From: Chitinophaga arvensicola | GTDB taxonomy: Bacteria > Bacteroidota > Bacteroidia > Chitinophagales > Chitinophagaceae | Length of the DNA stretch: 64,000 nt | Reading direction: 5' to 3' | NCBI RefSeq assembly: GCF_900110835.1 | Contig: NZ_FOJG01000001.1 | Coordinates: 2,057,022 to 2,121,021 of the forward strand | In this document: positions 18,173 through 27,549 of the stretch, piece after piece | Numbering within the stretch: position 1 is the stretch's first letter | Layout: each line of letters begins with the position of its first letter | Notes under the pieces: model-generated | What the model saw: only the letters and a program-made list of their open reading frames with translations | What the model was told of the DNA's origin: nothing | Database searches by the model: none | Position numbers and translations under genes: made by a program

Positions 18173-19825
18173 TTACAGGGAAACGCCTCTTTTCCAGGGA
18201 ATAAAATCATCCTGGTTTAACTGTTCTGCTTTGGTATGTACTTCACCGCTGGCGGTTTTGATTACGTATTCCAGGATTTCTTCGCCCATGCCGGCAATGC
18301 TTTGTTCTCCACTGATAATAGTACCGGTATTGATATCGATAATATCTTTCATGCGGGTAGCCAGTTTGGTATTGGTAGCCAGTTTCACTACCGGGGCAAT
18401 CGGATTGCCGGTAGGGGTGCCGAGGCCGGTGGTAAACAATACTACATTGGCGCCGGATCCTACTTCAGCGGAAGTGGATTCCACATCGTTGCCGGGAGTA
18501 CATAAGAGATTCAGCCCGGGTTTGGTTACATATTCCGTGTAATCCAGGACATCTGTAACCGGGGAAGTACCGCCTTTTTTGGCTGCTCCGGCAGATTTGA
18601 TCGCATCGGTAATGAGACCGTCTTTGATATTTCCGGGAGAAGGATTCATATAAAAACCTGATCCTACAGACTGGGCCTGGTTTTCATACGCACGCATGAT
18701 ACGGATGAATTTATCGGAAGTTTCTTCTGTCTGGCAACGGTTGATCAGTTCCTGTTCCACACCACAGAGTTCAGGGAACTCGGAGAGAATGGAGGTACCA
18801 CCCAATGCCACCAGCAGATCGGAGGTATGTCCTACCGCCGGGTTGGCAGAGATACCGGAGAAGCCGTCGGAGCCACCGCATTCCAGTCCGATGACCAGTT
18901 TGGAAAGCGGGCTTGGCTGGCGATTGAGCTTATTTGCTTCTACCAGCGCCAGGAAAGTATCCTTGATGGCGGCGGAAAGCATGGCAAATTCAGACGCACT
19001 TTTTTGTTGTTCGTATACCAGTACCGGCTTATTGAAGGCCGGGTTCAGTTTTTTCAATGATTCCTGCAGGATAGACACCTGTGCATGCTGACAGCCAAGG
19101 CTCAGGATAGTAGCACCCGCCACGTTGGAGTGGTGGATATAGCCGGCCAGGAGAGCGCATAAAGCGTCGGAGTCCTGGCGGGTGCCGCCACAACCGCCTT
19201 CATGCGTGAGGAACTTAATACCATCAATATTCGGGAAAACAATATTGCGTTTATTCGTTTCCGTTAGCGCACCTGCTTCATAGTTTTGGATAGCTTCCAG
19301 GTCACCATTTTTATAGAGGGCAACCAGGTCTGCTACCTGTTCATTATATACTTCGGCCGGAGAAAAACCCAGTCCTTTTTCAAAGGCGGTTTTTATTACG
19401 CTGACATTCCTGTTTTCGCAGAAAACCAATGGAATAACCAGCCAGTAGTTGCGGGTACCTACCTGTCCATCTGCACGCTGGTAGCCCATAAAGGTGCGAT
19501 CAGCCCATTTGCTCACATCAGGTGCCTGCCATTCCAATGAAGCATCTTTTTCATGAAAGGCATTCGCATCATGAATCACATTTTCAGTGGTAATGGTTTC
19601 CCCTTTACCGATGTTTTTGCTGGCTTTTCCTACCAGTACGCCATACATCGTGATAGGGTCGCCTTCCTGTATATCGTTGATCAGGAATTTATGTTTAGCA
19701 GAAATATTTTGCTGAAGTTGAATGTTATGTCCGTTGAATGATATATCAGTTCCTACTGGCAGATCCTGTAAGGCTACCAGCACATTATCGTCCTGATGAA
19801 TTTGTAAGTAAGCGTTCATAGCCAC
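18173..19825 (-). CDS. uxaA: altronate dehydratase
   Basis: A 550-residue enzyme that dehydrates D-altronate to 2-keto-3-deoxygluconate. The N-terminal SAF-like domain (about residues 1-95, with GDPITMYGVLVGKA) is followed by the large UxaA catalytic domain with TFMGYQRADGQVGTRNYW, THEGGCGG, LGLECGGSDGFSGISANPAVG and TTGLGTPTGNPIAPV. It is about 50 residues longer than E. coli UxaA, which I take as usual in this phylum. It is transcribed away from the heparinase-like gene, and a LacI-type palindrome lies in the shared intergenic region. Two starts (M1 and M3) are possible. Confidence 0.94.
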   Translation of the reverse strand: MAMNAYLQIHQDDNVLVALQDLPVGTDISFNGHNIQLQQNISAKHKFLINDIQEGDPITMYGVLVGKASKNIGKGETITTENVIHDANAFHEKDASLEWQAPDVSKWADRTFMGYQRADGQVGTRNYWLVIPLVFCENRNVSVIKTAFEKGLGFSPAEVYNEQVADLVALYKNGDLEAIQNYEAGALTETNKRNIVFPNIDGIKFLTHEGGCGGTRQDSDALCALLAGYIHHSNVAGATILSLGCQHAQVSILQESLKKLNPAFNKPVLVYEQQKSASEFAMLSAAIKDTFLALVEANKLNRQPSPLSKLVIGLECGGSDGFSGISANPAVGHTSDLLVALGGTSILSEFPELCGVEQELINRCQTEETSDKFIRIMRAYENQAQSVGSGFYMNPSPGNIKDGLITDAIKSAGAAKKGGTSPVTDVLDYTEYVTKPGLNLLCTPGNDVESTSAEVGSGANVVLFTTGLGTPTGNPIAPVVKLATNTKLATRMKDIIDINTGTIISGEQSIAGMGEEILEYVIKTASGEVHTKAEQLNQDDFIPWKRGVSL

Positions 19826-20005
19826 TAAAGTAGTAAATAACTGCTCCGGCTGGTGATAGTAAAATGTTAATCCATGATAAGATTTTGACTATTTGATTAT
19901 AGTGCTCAAATAGCAGGTGGTAGCATGTTAGGAATGAATTATAAATTGTTAATCTGCTATCAGACAGGGCCAGGGGAGGGAAACACTTTCCGCTGTAAAT
20001 ATTTA

Positions 20006-20019
20006 TGCAAACGTTTGAA
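20006..20019. promoter_or_regulatory. LacI-family operator between uxaA and the heparinase-like gene
   Basis: tgcaaacgtttgaa keeps the full 10-bp core caaacgtttg of the palindromes at 16721, 22380 and 38500 and differs only at one outer end. It lies about 180 bases before uxaA and about 270 bases before the heparinase-like gene, so it could control either or both. Confidence 0.65.
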
Positions 20020-20087
20020 ATTATAGAATAATTCAATATTTTTGGTTGGATCAGCAGGATTTCCCGGGCTGATACCGTAATTCCATG

Positions 20088-20112
20088 TTATGAGGGAGCA
20101 GCTCCCTCATAA
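20088..20112. repeat. 25-base palindrome with single-base centre
   Basis: Twelve-base arms (20088-20099 and 20101-20112, ttatgagggagc and its exact complement) surround one base. It looks like a terminator stem but sits between divergent genes with no long T run. Confidence 0.6.
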
Positions 20113-20291
20113 AGTTTTCCTTGCCACCGGAAGCGTCACCATTTCGGACAGCAGGCTGTGATCATGAACTCATAAAGTATATGTAAAGCAGCTTTTTACA
20201 TCCATAAACAAGTTAGTTTCTGACCGGATTTCCGGTTCTTTTTTAATGATTATCTCATCTCTGTTTTCTATCTTATTAAAATAAATGTCAA

Positions 20292-22238
20292 ATGAACATT
20301 AAAAATCTGGTCTATGCCGTTTTGCTTATTGTCCTACCGAATAGCGTAACAGCACAGGCGGGCGATACCACCAGGAATTACCTGTATAAGGAATACCAGC
20401 GTGGTGGCGGGGATGCTGCTTTCAGCGAAGTCGCCCAATGGAAGAAAGAACGGTATAAATCGATTACGGATAAAGCAACGGCCTTGCCGGTCGCCAGCAA
20501 AAATCTGTTGCTCCGGGAAGCAGATAAAGCGATGAGTTTTAACTGGCCTTCCCTGCCGGCTACCTTGTACCTCGAATACCGTGATAATGGTAACCGGGTA
20601 AATTTTGAAAATGCCCAGTTTGAACGCCGGAAAGTATTGGCGGCGCTGGTGGCAGGGGAACTGGCGGGAGGTAACGGAAAGTACCTCCCGCAAATTGTCA
20701 ATGGCCTGTGGCTGATCCTGGAAGAAAGCACCTGGGTCTTGCCGGCGCACATCGGGGCGCAGAAAGCGGGCAGTGACCTGCCCGATCCTACAGAACCGGT
20801 GGTAGACCTGTTTGCCGGGGAAACCGCCGCCACCGTCAGCTGGGCTCAATTTTTATTACATGATCAGCTGGATAAGTTTTCACCGATCGTGAACAAACGT
20901 ATTACTTATGAACTGCAACAACGGATTATAACACCTTACCTGAAGCGGAAGGATTTCTGGTGGATGGGATGGACCGGCCGCAGCGTGAATAACTGGAATA
21001 TCTGGATTAATACCAATGTTTTGCAAACTGCTTTATTGTGTGTAAATGAGACGGATATACGAAATAAGGTCATTGAAAAAACGATCCGCAGTGCCGATAA
21101 TTTCGTGAATGGTTATCCCAACGATGGCGGCTGCGACGAAGGACCCACCTACTGGGGCCACGCCGGTGGTAAGCTGGCGGAGTTTATTGATCTGCTCAAC
21201 AGCGCTTCTGCCCACCGGTTAAACTGGAGTAACAATGAATTGATTCACCGCATCGGCGCCTATATTTACAAAATGCATGTGGATAGCAGCCGGTTTGTGA
21301 ATTTTGCAGATGCTTCTGCCAGTACCATTCCGCCGGCACATACGGTATACCTGTATGGCACTACTTTTAATGATCCGCTGCTGATCAACTTCGCGGCTTA
21401 TCTGTCGCGCCTGGAAAACCCCGACACTAACCGGGTAAAAGCGCCCTCTCTCGCATTTTTTGTTTACAACGTGGAATACCGGGCTGCCCTGCTGGCAGCT
21501 AAAGCCGCTGCACCTTATACCCCGGAGAACTGGTTACCGGATTTGCAGGTTTTATCCCTGCGCTCCCAGTCGGGTGTATCAAAAGGCTTATTCTTCGCGG
21601 CGCAGGGAGGTCACAATGCCGAAAGCCATAATCACAATGACGTAGGAAATTTCGTACTGTACATGGATGGCAAGCCCGCACTAATCGATGTAGGAGTAGG
21701 CACGTATACCAAACAAACCTTTAGTCCCGATCGTTATAAGCTGTGGTTTATGCAGTCGCAATGGCATAACTGCCCTACTATAAACGGGGTGCAACAGCAG
21801 GATGGACGCAGGTTCCAGGCAAACGCAGTGCAGTACAGCCACAATAATTTAAGCATGGATATCGCTGCAGCTTATCCGGAAGCAGCCATGGTAAAGTCGT
21901 GGAAACGTACTTTCCGCTTTAATCCGGACAAGACAACGCTGCAATTGTCAGAAGCTTATCAGCTGACTGCCTGGAAGGCCCCGTTCCTGTTGCATTTTAT
22001 GACTTGTTTGCCTGCAGATACAGCAGTTCCTGGCAAGGTAGTATTGAAAGGCGAAACTGCTAACCTTCTGCTGACTTATGATCCGGCGTTATTTCAAGTA
22101 GTGCTGGAACAGCAGCCGGTAGAAGACGCCCGCTTGTCGCCCGTATGGGGCCGGCAGGTTACCCGGATCAGCCTGAAATCAAGAGGGCAGGCACTTACGG
22201 GGAAACATACGGTTGGATTTGTGATGAGCCGGAAGTGA
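20292..22238 (+). CDS. secreted heparinase II/III-family protein, probable uronan lyase
   Basis: A 648-residue exported protein (signal peptide to about residue 22, ending VTAQA). The N-terminal 370 residues form an (alpha/alpha)-toroid region with VNNWNIWINTNVLQTALL and GGCDEGPTYWGHAGGKL. The C-terminal beta-sandwich carries the heparinase II/III signature NAESHNHNDVGNFVLY with the DVGVGTYT loop (about residues 441-468). Such enzymes cleave uronic-acid linkages by beta-elimination and give unsaturated ends, the substrates of the GH105 and GH88 enzymes nearby. The exact lyase family and polysaccharide cannot be fixed by reading. Confidence 0.8.
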   Translation: MNIKNLVYAVLLIVLPNSVTAQAGDTTRNYLYKEYQRGGGDAAFSEVAQWKKERYKSITDKATALPVASKNLLLREADKAMSFNWPSLPATLYLEYRDNGNRVNFENAQFERRKVLAALVAGELAGGNGKYLPQIVNGLWLILEESTWVLPAHIGAQKAGSDLPDPTEPVVDLFAGETAATVSWAQFLLHDQLDKFSPIVNKRITYELQQRIITPYLKRKDFWWMGWTGRSVNNWNIWINTNVLQTALLCVNETDIRNKVIEKTIRSADNFVNGYPNDGGCDEGPTYWGHAGGKLAEFIDLLNSASAHRLNWSNNELIHRIGAYIYKMHVDSSRFVNFADASASTIPPAHTVYLYGTTFNDPLLINFAAYLSRLENPDTNRVKAPSLAFFVYNVEYRAALLAAKAAAPYTPENWLPDLQVLSLRSQSGVSKGLFFAAQGGHNAESHNHNDVGNFVLYMDGKPALIDVGVGTYTKQTFSPDRYKLWFMQSQWHNCPTINGVQQQDGRRFQANAVQYSHNNLSMDIAAAYPEAAMVKSWKRTFRFNPDKTTLQLSEAYQLTAWKAPFLLHFMTCLPADTAVPGKVVLKGETANLLLTYDPALFQVVLEQQPVEDARLSPVWGRQVTRISLKSRGQALTGKHTVGFVMSRK

Positions 22239-22543
22239 GGTTAGTTGAAAAATATTAATAAAGCAGGTTTATGCAAACCACTTATAAAGCATTAACAAGG
22301 CAATACATGATCATCTATCAACAAGATGATCGGTCAAAAGGCGGATGTTACTCCCTTTTTTAAGAAAATGCTTGATTATTGCAAACGTTTGCATTACTTT
22401 AGAGTTTTCAGGGTCTGGCAGGAGGCAGCATAGCGATATGCTCCTATACCCCGGTATGGCAATAAGTGAACAAGGGGAAAATTACAGGATTATCTTACCA
22501 GACAAAGAAAAAATAGCCATCATTTTAAACAATCTGATATCAT
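22239..22543. other. intergenic region before kduI
   Basis: About 305 bases containing an 8-bp stem (22309-22316 with 22324-22331) and the perfect LacI-type palindrome at 22380-22393. A TACTTTAG element, one base from the TAnnTTTG -7 consensus, lies directly after the palindrome near 22395. The small open frame that spans this region has no recognisable protein. Confidence 0.5.
22380..22393. promoter_or_regulatory. LacI-family operator before kduI
   Basis: Perfect palindrome tgcaaacgtttgca, identical to those at 16721 and 38500, about 150 bases before kduI and touching a near-consensus -7 element. A bound regulator would block the promoter of the kduI-GH105-kduD-lacI-GH88-DUF2264 run. Confidence 0.78.
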
Positions 22544-23386
22544 ATGAGCACCACGTTCGAATCAAGGTACGCCAGCAGTCCGGTGGAGGTAAAGCAAATG
22601 GATACTGCACAACTGAGACAGGCATTTTTAATGGAGAACATCTTCAATGCTGACCATATTGCCTGGACGCATACGCATTATGACCGCTACCTCACTGGTG
22701 GAGCAATGCCGGTGAAGGGCCCCGTAACACTGGACACCATAGATCTGCTGAAAGCGGAGTACTTTCTGGAAAGAAGGGAACTGGGAATGATCAATGTAGG
22801 TGGCGACGGCATCGTGGAAGTAGACGGCGAAAAGTTTGAACTGGCTTACAAAGAAGCGTTATACATCGGCAGGGGAAAACAACAGGTGATCTTTCATAGC
22901 AAAAACGCACAGACGCCTGCTAAATTTTATCTGAATTCCACGCCGGCACATCATAGCTACCCAACCCGCAAAGTGTCTAAAAACGAGGCAGAAGTGGTGA
23001 AGTTAGGCACGCTGGAAACTTCCAATCACCGTACCATCAACAAACTGCTGGTAAACAGTGTACTGGAAACCTGCCAGCTGCAGATGGGAATGACAGAACT
23101 GCAACCAGGCAGCGTATGGAATACCATGCCCGCGCATACACACGACAGGAGAATGGAAGTGTATTTTTATTTCGAAGTACCTGAAGGTCAGTCTGTTTGC
23201 CACTTTATGGGACAACCGCAGGAAACCCGCCACGTATGGATCCAGAATGAACAGGCGATAATTTCTCCGCCCTGGTCTGTACACTCAGGCGCCGGAACCA
23301 GCAACTATACCTTTATCTGGGGAATGGCCGGTGAGAACCTGGACTATGGTGATATGGATTTCTGTAAGATCACGGAACTACGTTAA
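22544..23386 (+). CDS. kduI: 5-keto-4-deoxyuronate isomerase
   Basis: A 280-residue cupin enzyme that isomerises 4-deoxy-L-threo-5-hexosulose uronate to 2,5-diketo-3-deoxygluconate. The zinc ligands are visible as H198, H200 and E205 in [16 protein letters not shown] and H247 in SPPWSVHSG, close to the positions in E. coli KduI (278 residues). [11 protein letters not shown] and INVGGDG are further family segments. It begins the cluster that processes unsaturated uronate; the GH105 gene follows after 23 bases. Confidence 0.96.
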   Translation: MSTTFESRYASSPVEVKQMDTAQLRQAFLMENIFNADHIAWTHTHYDRYLTGGAMPVKGPVTLDTIDLLKAEYFLERRELGMINVGGDGIVEVDGEKFELAYKEALYIGRGKQQVIFHSKNAQTPAKFYLNSTPAHHSYPTRKVSKNEAEVVKLGTLETSNHRTINKLLVNSVLETCQLQMGMTELQPGSVWNTMPAHTHDRRMEVYFYFEVPEGQSVCHFMGQPQETRHVWIQNEQAIISPPWSVHSGAGTSNYTFIWGMAGENLDYGDMDFCKITELR

Positions 23387-23409
23387 TGAACTGATAATTA
23401 GCTGCTATC

Positions 23410-25632
23410 ATGATGATGAAAAAAATTATCGCAGGAAGCTTGCTGAGCTTGACTTTCCTGCATGCCGGCTTACCGGTGCAGGCCACCGGACCTGTAACCC
23501 GACAGCATGCCGCCGTTTTTACCGATGCCTATACCGCTGCTGCAGTACGTGCACAAATGGAGAAAGTGGGTTCCTGGCAATGGCGTCATATTACCGCCAA
23601 TGGCTGGAATCACGCCCCTACCGACTGGACCAATGGCGCCATGTACGCCGGTATGATGTCGCTGGCCCAGGTAACATCCAATCCCTTTTTTGTGGACAGG
23701 CTGGTGCAGGTAGGAAAAGACAATAGCTGGAATACAGGACCAGACCGTTTCTTCGCAGATGAATACTGCGTAGGACAACTGTATTCACAGCTCTACAGCG
23801 TATATAAGCAACCCGTGATGATAGATAAATTCCGTCAGCTGGCAGATAGTATTGTAGCGGCGCCGCATACGGAATCACTCGAATGGAAGAATGGTATTCA
23901 CCACCGCGAGTGGGCATGGTGCGATGCCTTGTTTATGGGACCTCCGGCCCTGGCTTACTTAAGCACCGCTACCGGAGATGCCCGCTACCTCGAAACGGCG
24001 GATAAGTTGTGGTGGAAAACCACCGACTTCCTCTATAACAAACAGGATAGTCTTTACTACCGCGATGGCAGTTATATCGGTAAGAAGGAAAAGAATGGCA
24101 CCAATGTATACTGGAGTCGTGGCAACGGCTGGGTCATGGGCGGCCTGGTTCGTATGCTGGATAATATGCCCACCGGCTATGCCGGGAAAGCACGTTTCCA
24201 GGATCTGTATAAACAAATGGCCTATAAAATAGCCGCGTTACAAACCGCAGACGGCACCTGGCACGCAAGCTTACTGGACCCGGATAGCTACCCGGCAAAG
24301 GAAACAAGCGGCACCGGTTTCTACGTATATGCATTAATGTGGGGTGTGAATAATGGGCTGTTACCCGAGAAAACATTTTTGCCGGTCATACAGAAAGGAT
24401 GGCAGGCATTGACAGGCTGCGTGCAACCCAATGGCAAACTGGGTTTTGTACAGGAAATAGGTGCTGCACCAGGAAAGGCTACAGCCAACGATACAGAAGT
24501 ATATGGCGTAGGGGCGTTCCTGTTAGCGGGATCAGAACTGATCAAGTATGACCTGCGTAAAAACACGCCGGCCCCGGTAGTCATCTCCAATAACACTGGT
24601 ATTAACAGGATAGATGAAATTGTAGAAATCCCTTACGGAACATTTGCTGCCAGGTTATCCAAACAAACCCAGAAGCAGTTTAAAATAGTAGACGTATTAA
24701 GCGGAGAAGAAATTGCTTACCAGCTGCTCTATGAAGGTGGTAAAACCGCGAAGAAAATATTGTTGCAGGTAACTGTGCCCGCAGCGGCCACCTTACGTGC
24801 CAATGTGGTAGAAGGCGCGCCTGCACCGGTAAAGGCAAAGGCGTACGGCCGTTATGTACCGGAGCGTAAAGATGATTATGCCTGGGAGAATGACCGCATG
24901 GCTTACCGCATGTATGGCAAAGCCCTGGAACAGGTGCCAAAGGAAATGGCCTTTGGTATTGATGTGTGGGCGAAACGTACTACCGATATGGTGATTGATA
25001 CCTGGTATAAACTGGACAATTATCATCATGACAACGGACAAGGCCTGGATTATTATAGCGTTGGTTTAACCCTGGGAGCAGGCGATACCGCGCCATCCGG
25101 CAAAGACACCATCTACTTCCCGAAGAACTACCGGCAGTCGAAAACCCTGGACAATGGTCCGCTCCGTACTACTTTCAGCCTCACCTATGATAGCTGGCAG
25201 GCAGGAAATACAGCGGTCACGGTTACCAAAACCATTTCCCTGGATGCCGGATCACAGCTCAATAAAATGCAGTTGCAATACAGCTTTAAAGGGAAAGAGA
25301 TCCCCGTAGTCACCGGTATTGTAAGACGCAAAGAACCAGGTACCGTACTACTGGATGAGAAAACCGGCGTGATGGGTTACTGGGAACCGGCACATGGAGA
25401 AGATGGCACCATCGGCACCGGCTGCGTTTTTGCCCGGGAAGTTCCCGGTATGAAAACAGACGCAGTACATTTGCTGAGTCCGGGTACAGCCGGCAATCAA
25501 CAGCCTTATGAATACTATTTTGGAGCGGCCTGGAATAAAGGCGGCAGGATCACCTCCGCAGAAGAGTGGTTCAGCTACCTCGAAACATTTGCACAAAAGA
25601 TCAGACAACCTTTACAGGTAACTATTCAGTAA
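23410..25632 (+). CDS. exported GH105 unsaturated rhamnogalacturonyl/uronyl hydrolase with DUF4861 domain
   Basis: A 740-residue two-domain protein with a signal peptide (to about residue 25). Residues about 40-385 are an (alpha/alpha)6 GH105/GH88-type domain with FADEYCVGQLYSQLY, REWAWCDALFMGPPALAYL and YWSRGNGWVMGGLVRML, and catalytic Asp candidates in DEYC and WCDALF. Residues about 395-735 match the DUF4861 beta-rich module (RYVPERKDDYAWENDRMAYRMYG). The enzyme would hydrate the unsaturated uronate left by lyases and release 5-keto-4-deoxyuronate for KduI. The fusion is common in Bacteroidota. The start has three adjacent ATG codons, so it may be up to two codons later. Confidence 0.9.
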   Translation: MMMKKIIAGSLLSLTFLHAGLPVQATGPVTRQHAAVFTDAYTAAAVRAQMEKVGSWQWRHITANGWNHAPTDWTNGAMYAGMMSLAQVTSNPFFVDRLVQVGKDNSWNTGPDRFFADEYCVGQLYSQLYSVYKQPVMIDKFRQLADSIVAAPHTESLEWKNGIHHREWAWCDALFMGPPALAYLSTATGDARYLETADKLWWKTTDFLYNKQDSLYYRDGSYIGKKEKNGTNVYWSRGNGWVMGGLVRMLDNMPTGYAGKARFQDLYKQMAYKIAALQTADGTWHASLLDPDSYPAKETSGTGFYVYALMWGVNNGLLPEKTFLPVIQKGWQALTGCVQPNGKLGFVQEIGAAPGKATANDTEVYGVGAFLLAGSELIKYDLRKNTPAPVVISNNTGINRIDEIVEIPYGTFAARLSKQTQKQFKIVDVLSGEEIAYQLLYEGGKTAKKILLQVTVPAAATLRANVVEGAPAPVKAKAYGRYVPERKDDYAWENDRMAYRMYGKALEQVPKEMAFGIDVWAKRTTDMVIDTWYKLDNYHHDNGQGLDYYSVGLTLGAGDTAPSGKDTIYFPKNYRQSKTLDNGPLRTTFSLTYDSWQAGNTAVTVTKTISLDAGSQLNKMQLQYSFKGKEIPVVTGIVRRKEPGTVLLDEKTGVMGYWEPAHGEDGTIGTGCVFAREVPGMKTDAVHLLSPGTAGNQQPYEYYFGAAWNKGGRITSAEEWFSYLETFAQKIRQPLQVTIQ

Positions 25633-25683
25633 CTTTTTCCGCAGGCTATTTATGGTCTGCGGAAAGATCCAAATATATTGCTC

Positions 25684-26445
25684 ATGGATTTATTTCAATT
25701 AAAGGGAAAAACGGCACTGGTAACAGGTTGCAAGCGTGGTATCGGAAAAGCGATGGCCTTGGCCCTGGCATCTGCAGGAGCGGATATAATCGGCGTGTCG
25801 GCTTCGCTGGAGTTGAGCGGGAGCGACGTAGAGAAAGCCGTGAAAGCCCTGGGCCGTGATTTTAAGGCATATCAATGTGATTTTTCCAGTCGCCCCGCTT
25901 TATATGCCTTTATACAACAACTGGAAAAAGAGGTGCCGGTGATTGATATCCTGGTGAACAATGCCGGTACCATTCTCCGGAAACCGGCGGCAGAACATCC
26001 GGATGAATACTGGGATGAGGTGATCAACATCAACCTGAACGCCCAATTTATCCTGACCCGGGAAATTGGAAAAGGAATGATTGCCCGTGGAAGCGGAAAA
26101 GTTATCTTTACAGCGTCTTTACTTACCTTCCAGGGCGGTATTAATGTACCGGGATATGCGGCGAGTAAGGGAGCCGTAGGTTCGCTGGTGAAGGCATTTG
26201 CCAACGAATGGGCTTCCAAAGGCGTCAATGTGAATGCAATAGCACCGGGATATATCGCCACGGACAATACAGCAGCACTCAGAGCGGATCAGCAGCGCAG
26301 CAGCGCTATACTGGACCGTATTCCGGCAGGCAGATGGGGAGAACCGGAAGATTTTGCCGGACCCGCCATATTCCTGGCCTCCAGAGCGGCTGACTATGTA
26401 CACGGAACTATCCTTACAGTGGATGGTGGCTGGATGGGAAGGTAA
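25684..26445 (+). CDS. kduD: 2-deoxy-D-gluconate 3-dehydrogenase / diketo-deoxygluconate reductase
   Basis: A 253-residue classical short-chain dehydrogenase that reduces 2,5-diketo-3-deoxygluconate to KDG. The N-terminus MDLFQLKGKTALVTG with TGCKRGIG is typical of KduD, followed by NNAGT, the Tyr-Lys pair Y158/K162 in GYAASKGA, and the closing VDGGWMGR. I chose the ATG at 25684 over a TTG two codons upstream because it gives exactly the length of E. coli KduD. It lies between the GH105 gene and the LacI regulator. Confidence 0.94.
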   Translation: MDLFQLKGKTALVTGCKRGIGKAMALALASAGADIIGVSASLELSGSDVEKAVKALGRDFKAYQCDFSSRPALYAFIQQLEKEVPVIDILVNNAGTILRKPAAEHPDEYWDEVININLNAQFILTREIGKGMIARGSGKVIFTASLLTFQGGINVPGYAASKGAVGSLVKAFANEWASKGVNVNAIAPGYIATDNTAALRADQQRSSAILDRIPAGRWGEPEDFAGPAIFLASRAADYVHGTILTVDGGWMGR

Positions 26446-26475
26446 CAGCACACTTACAGCTAATTGTCACACTAC

Positions 26476-27528
26476 ATGAGCAAACGTACTGAAAAAACGA
26501 TTGTGGACATTGCAGAGGAGCTGAAACTCTCTGTATCCACGGTATCACGGGCCCTGAATGATAATCCTAACATCAGTGCACGTACGAAAGATAAGGTGAA
26601 GAAGATGGCCCGCAAACTGGGCTATCGTCCAAATGCGTTAGCCGCCGGTTTGCGTAATAACAAAAGCAAAACCATCGGGCTCATTGTACCCCGTATCTCG
26701 ATGTTCTTTCCTGCTGCTATCAGCACCATCGTGCAGAATAAACTGCAGGAGCACGGTTACAACCTGATCATCTGCCAGTCGAACGATTCCTATGAACAGG
26801 AAATAACCCTGGTAAATACTTTGTATTCCGCCAGGGTGGATGGTCTGGTAGTTTCTACCACGTTATATACCACCGACTTTTCTCATTTTGATGTATTTAA
26901 AGACAACAATATTCCGCTTATCTTTTTTGATCGTGTACCCAAAGATTACAACGTAAAAGTGATCAAGGGAGATGACTACGTAGGTGGCTATACGGCAACC
27001 ACCCATCTGATTGAGAAAGGCTGTAAGGATATTGTACATATATCCGGTCCGCTGAGTTGTAATCTATATGTGGAAAGGGTTTCGGGATATAAGAATGCGT
27101 TGCAGGAGTTTAAACTGCCCTTCAAAAAATCGCGCGTCTTCTACCACGAACTGACACGCGATAATGCCTGGCAGACCTGCGAGAAAATATTTGCACAGAC
27201 ACCTTACCCGGATGGCATTTTTGCCTCCAACGATACTACGGCCATCACTATCATGGAGTATTGCCGCAAAATCAATGTGCGGGTGCCGGAAGACCTGAAA
27301 ATAGTAGGGTATTCCAATGATCCGCGTACCGAAATTGTGACGCCGCCGGTGACCAGCGTAGACCAGTATCCCGTTATGATGGGCGAAAGAATTGTAGCCG
27401 CCCTGATGGAACTGATTCATACCGCTCCATCCAATGTACCACGTTATTCACAGGAAATAATACCTATTCAACTGATAGCCCGCGAGTCTTCTGCTGGTAC
27501 AGCAAAGAGCAGCGGAAAAAAGAAATGA
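26476..27528 (+). CDS. LacI-family transcriptional regulator of uronate use
   Basis: A 350-residue regulator. The N-terminal helix-turn-helix reads TIVDIAEELKLSVSTVSRALND, with a hinge-helix region ending in YRPNALAAGLR and NKSKTIGLIVP. The rest is a periplasmic-binding-protein-like sensor with ASNDTTAITIMEY and VPEDLKIVGYSND. I prefer the ATG at 26476 to a TTG at 26464 because it places the HTH at the usual distance. It sits inside the uronate island, and four CG-centred palindromes of the LacI type occur in this window, so it is the likely regulator of them. The effector is unknown. Confidence 0.92.
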   Translation: MSKRTEKTIVDIAEELKLSVSTVSRALNDNPNISARTKDKVKKMARKLGYRPNALAAGLRNNKSKTIGLIVPRISMFFPAAISTIVQNKLQEHGYNLIICQSNDSYEQEITLVNTLYSARVDGLVVSTTLYTTDFSHFDVFKDNNIPLIFFDRVPKDYNVKVIKGDDYVGGYTATTHLIEKGCKDIVHISGPLSCNLYVERVSGYKNALQEFKLPFKKSRVFYHELTRDNAWQTCEKIFAQTPYPDGIFASNDTTAITIMEYCRKINVRVPEDLKIVGYSNDPRTEIVTPPVTSVDQYPVMMGERIVAALMELIHTAPSNVPRYSQEIIPIQLIARESSAGTAKSSGKKK

Positions 27529-27549
27529 ACCTTCTATAATCACGTTATT

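Larger units (their letters stand above)
19826..20291. other. divergent intergenic region between uxaA and the heparinase-like gene
   Basis: These 466 bases hold the outgoing promoters of both genes. Two structures are visible: the LacI-type palindrome at 20006-20019 and a hairpin-forming palindrome at 20088-20112. No ORF with coding character was found. Confidence 0.6.

Noticed and set aside
22345..22653. 102-codon frame before and into kduI
   Set aside because: It overlaps the LacI operator and the start of kduI and has no recognisable protein character.
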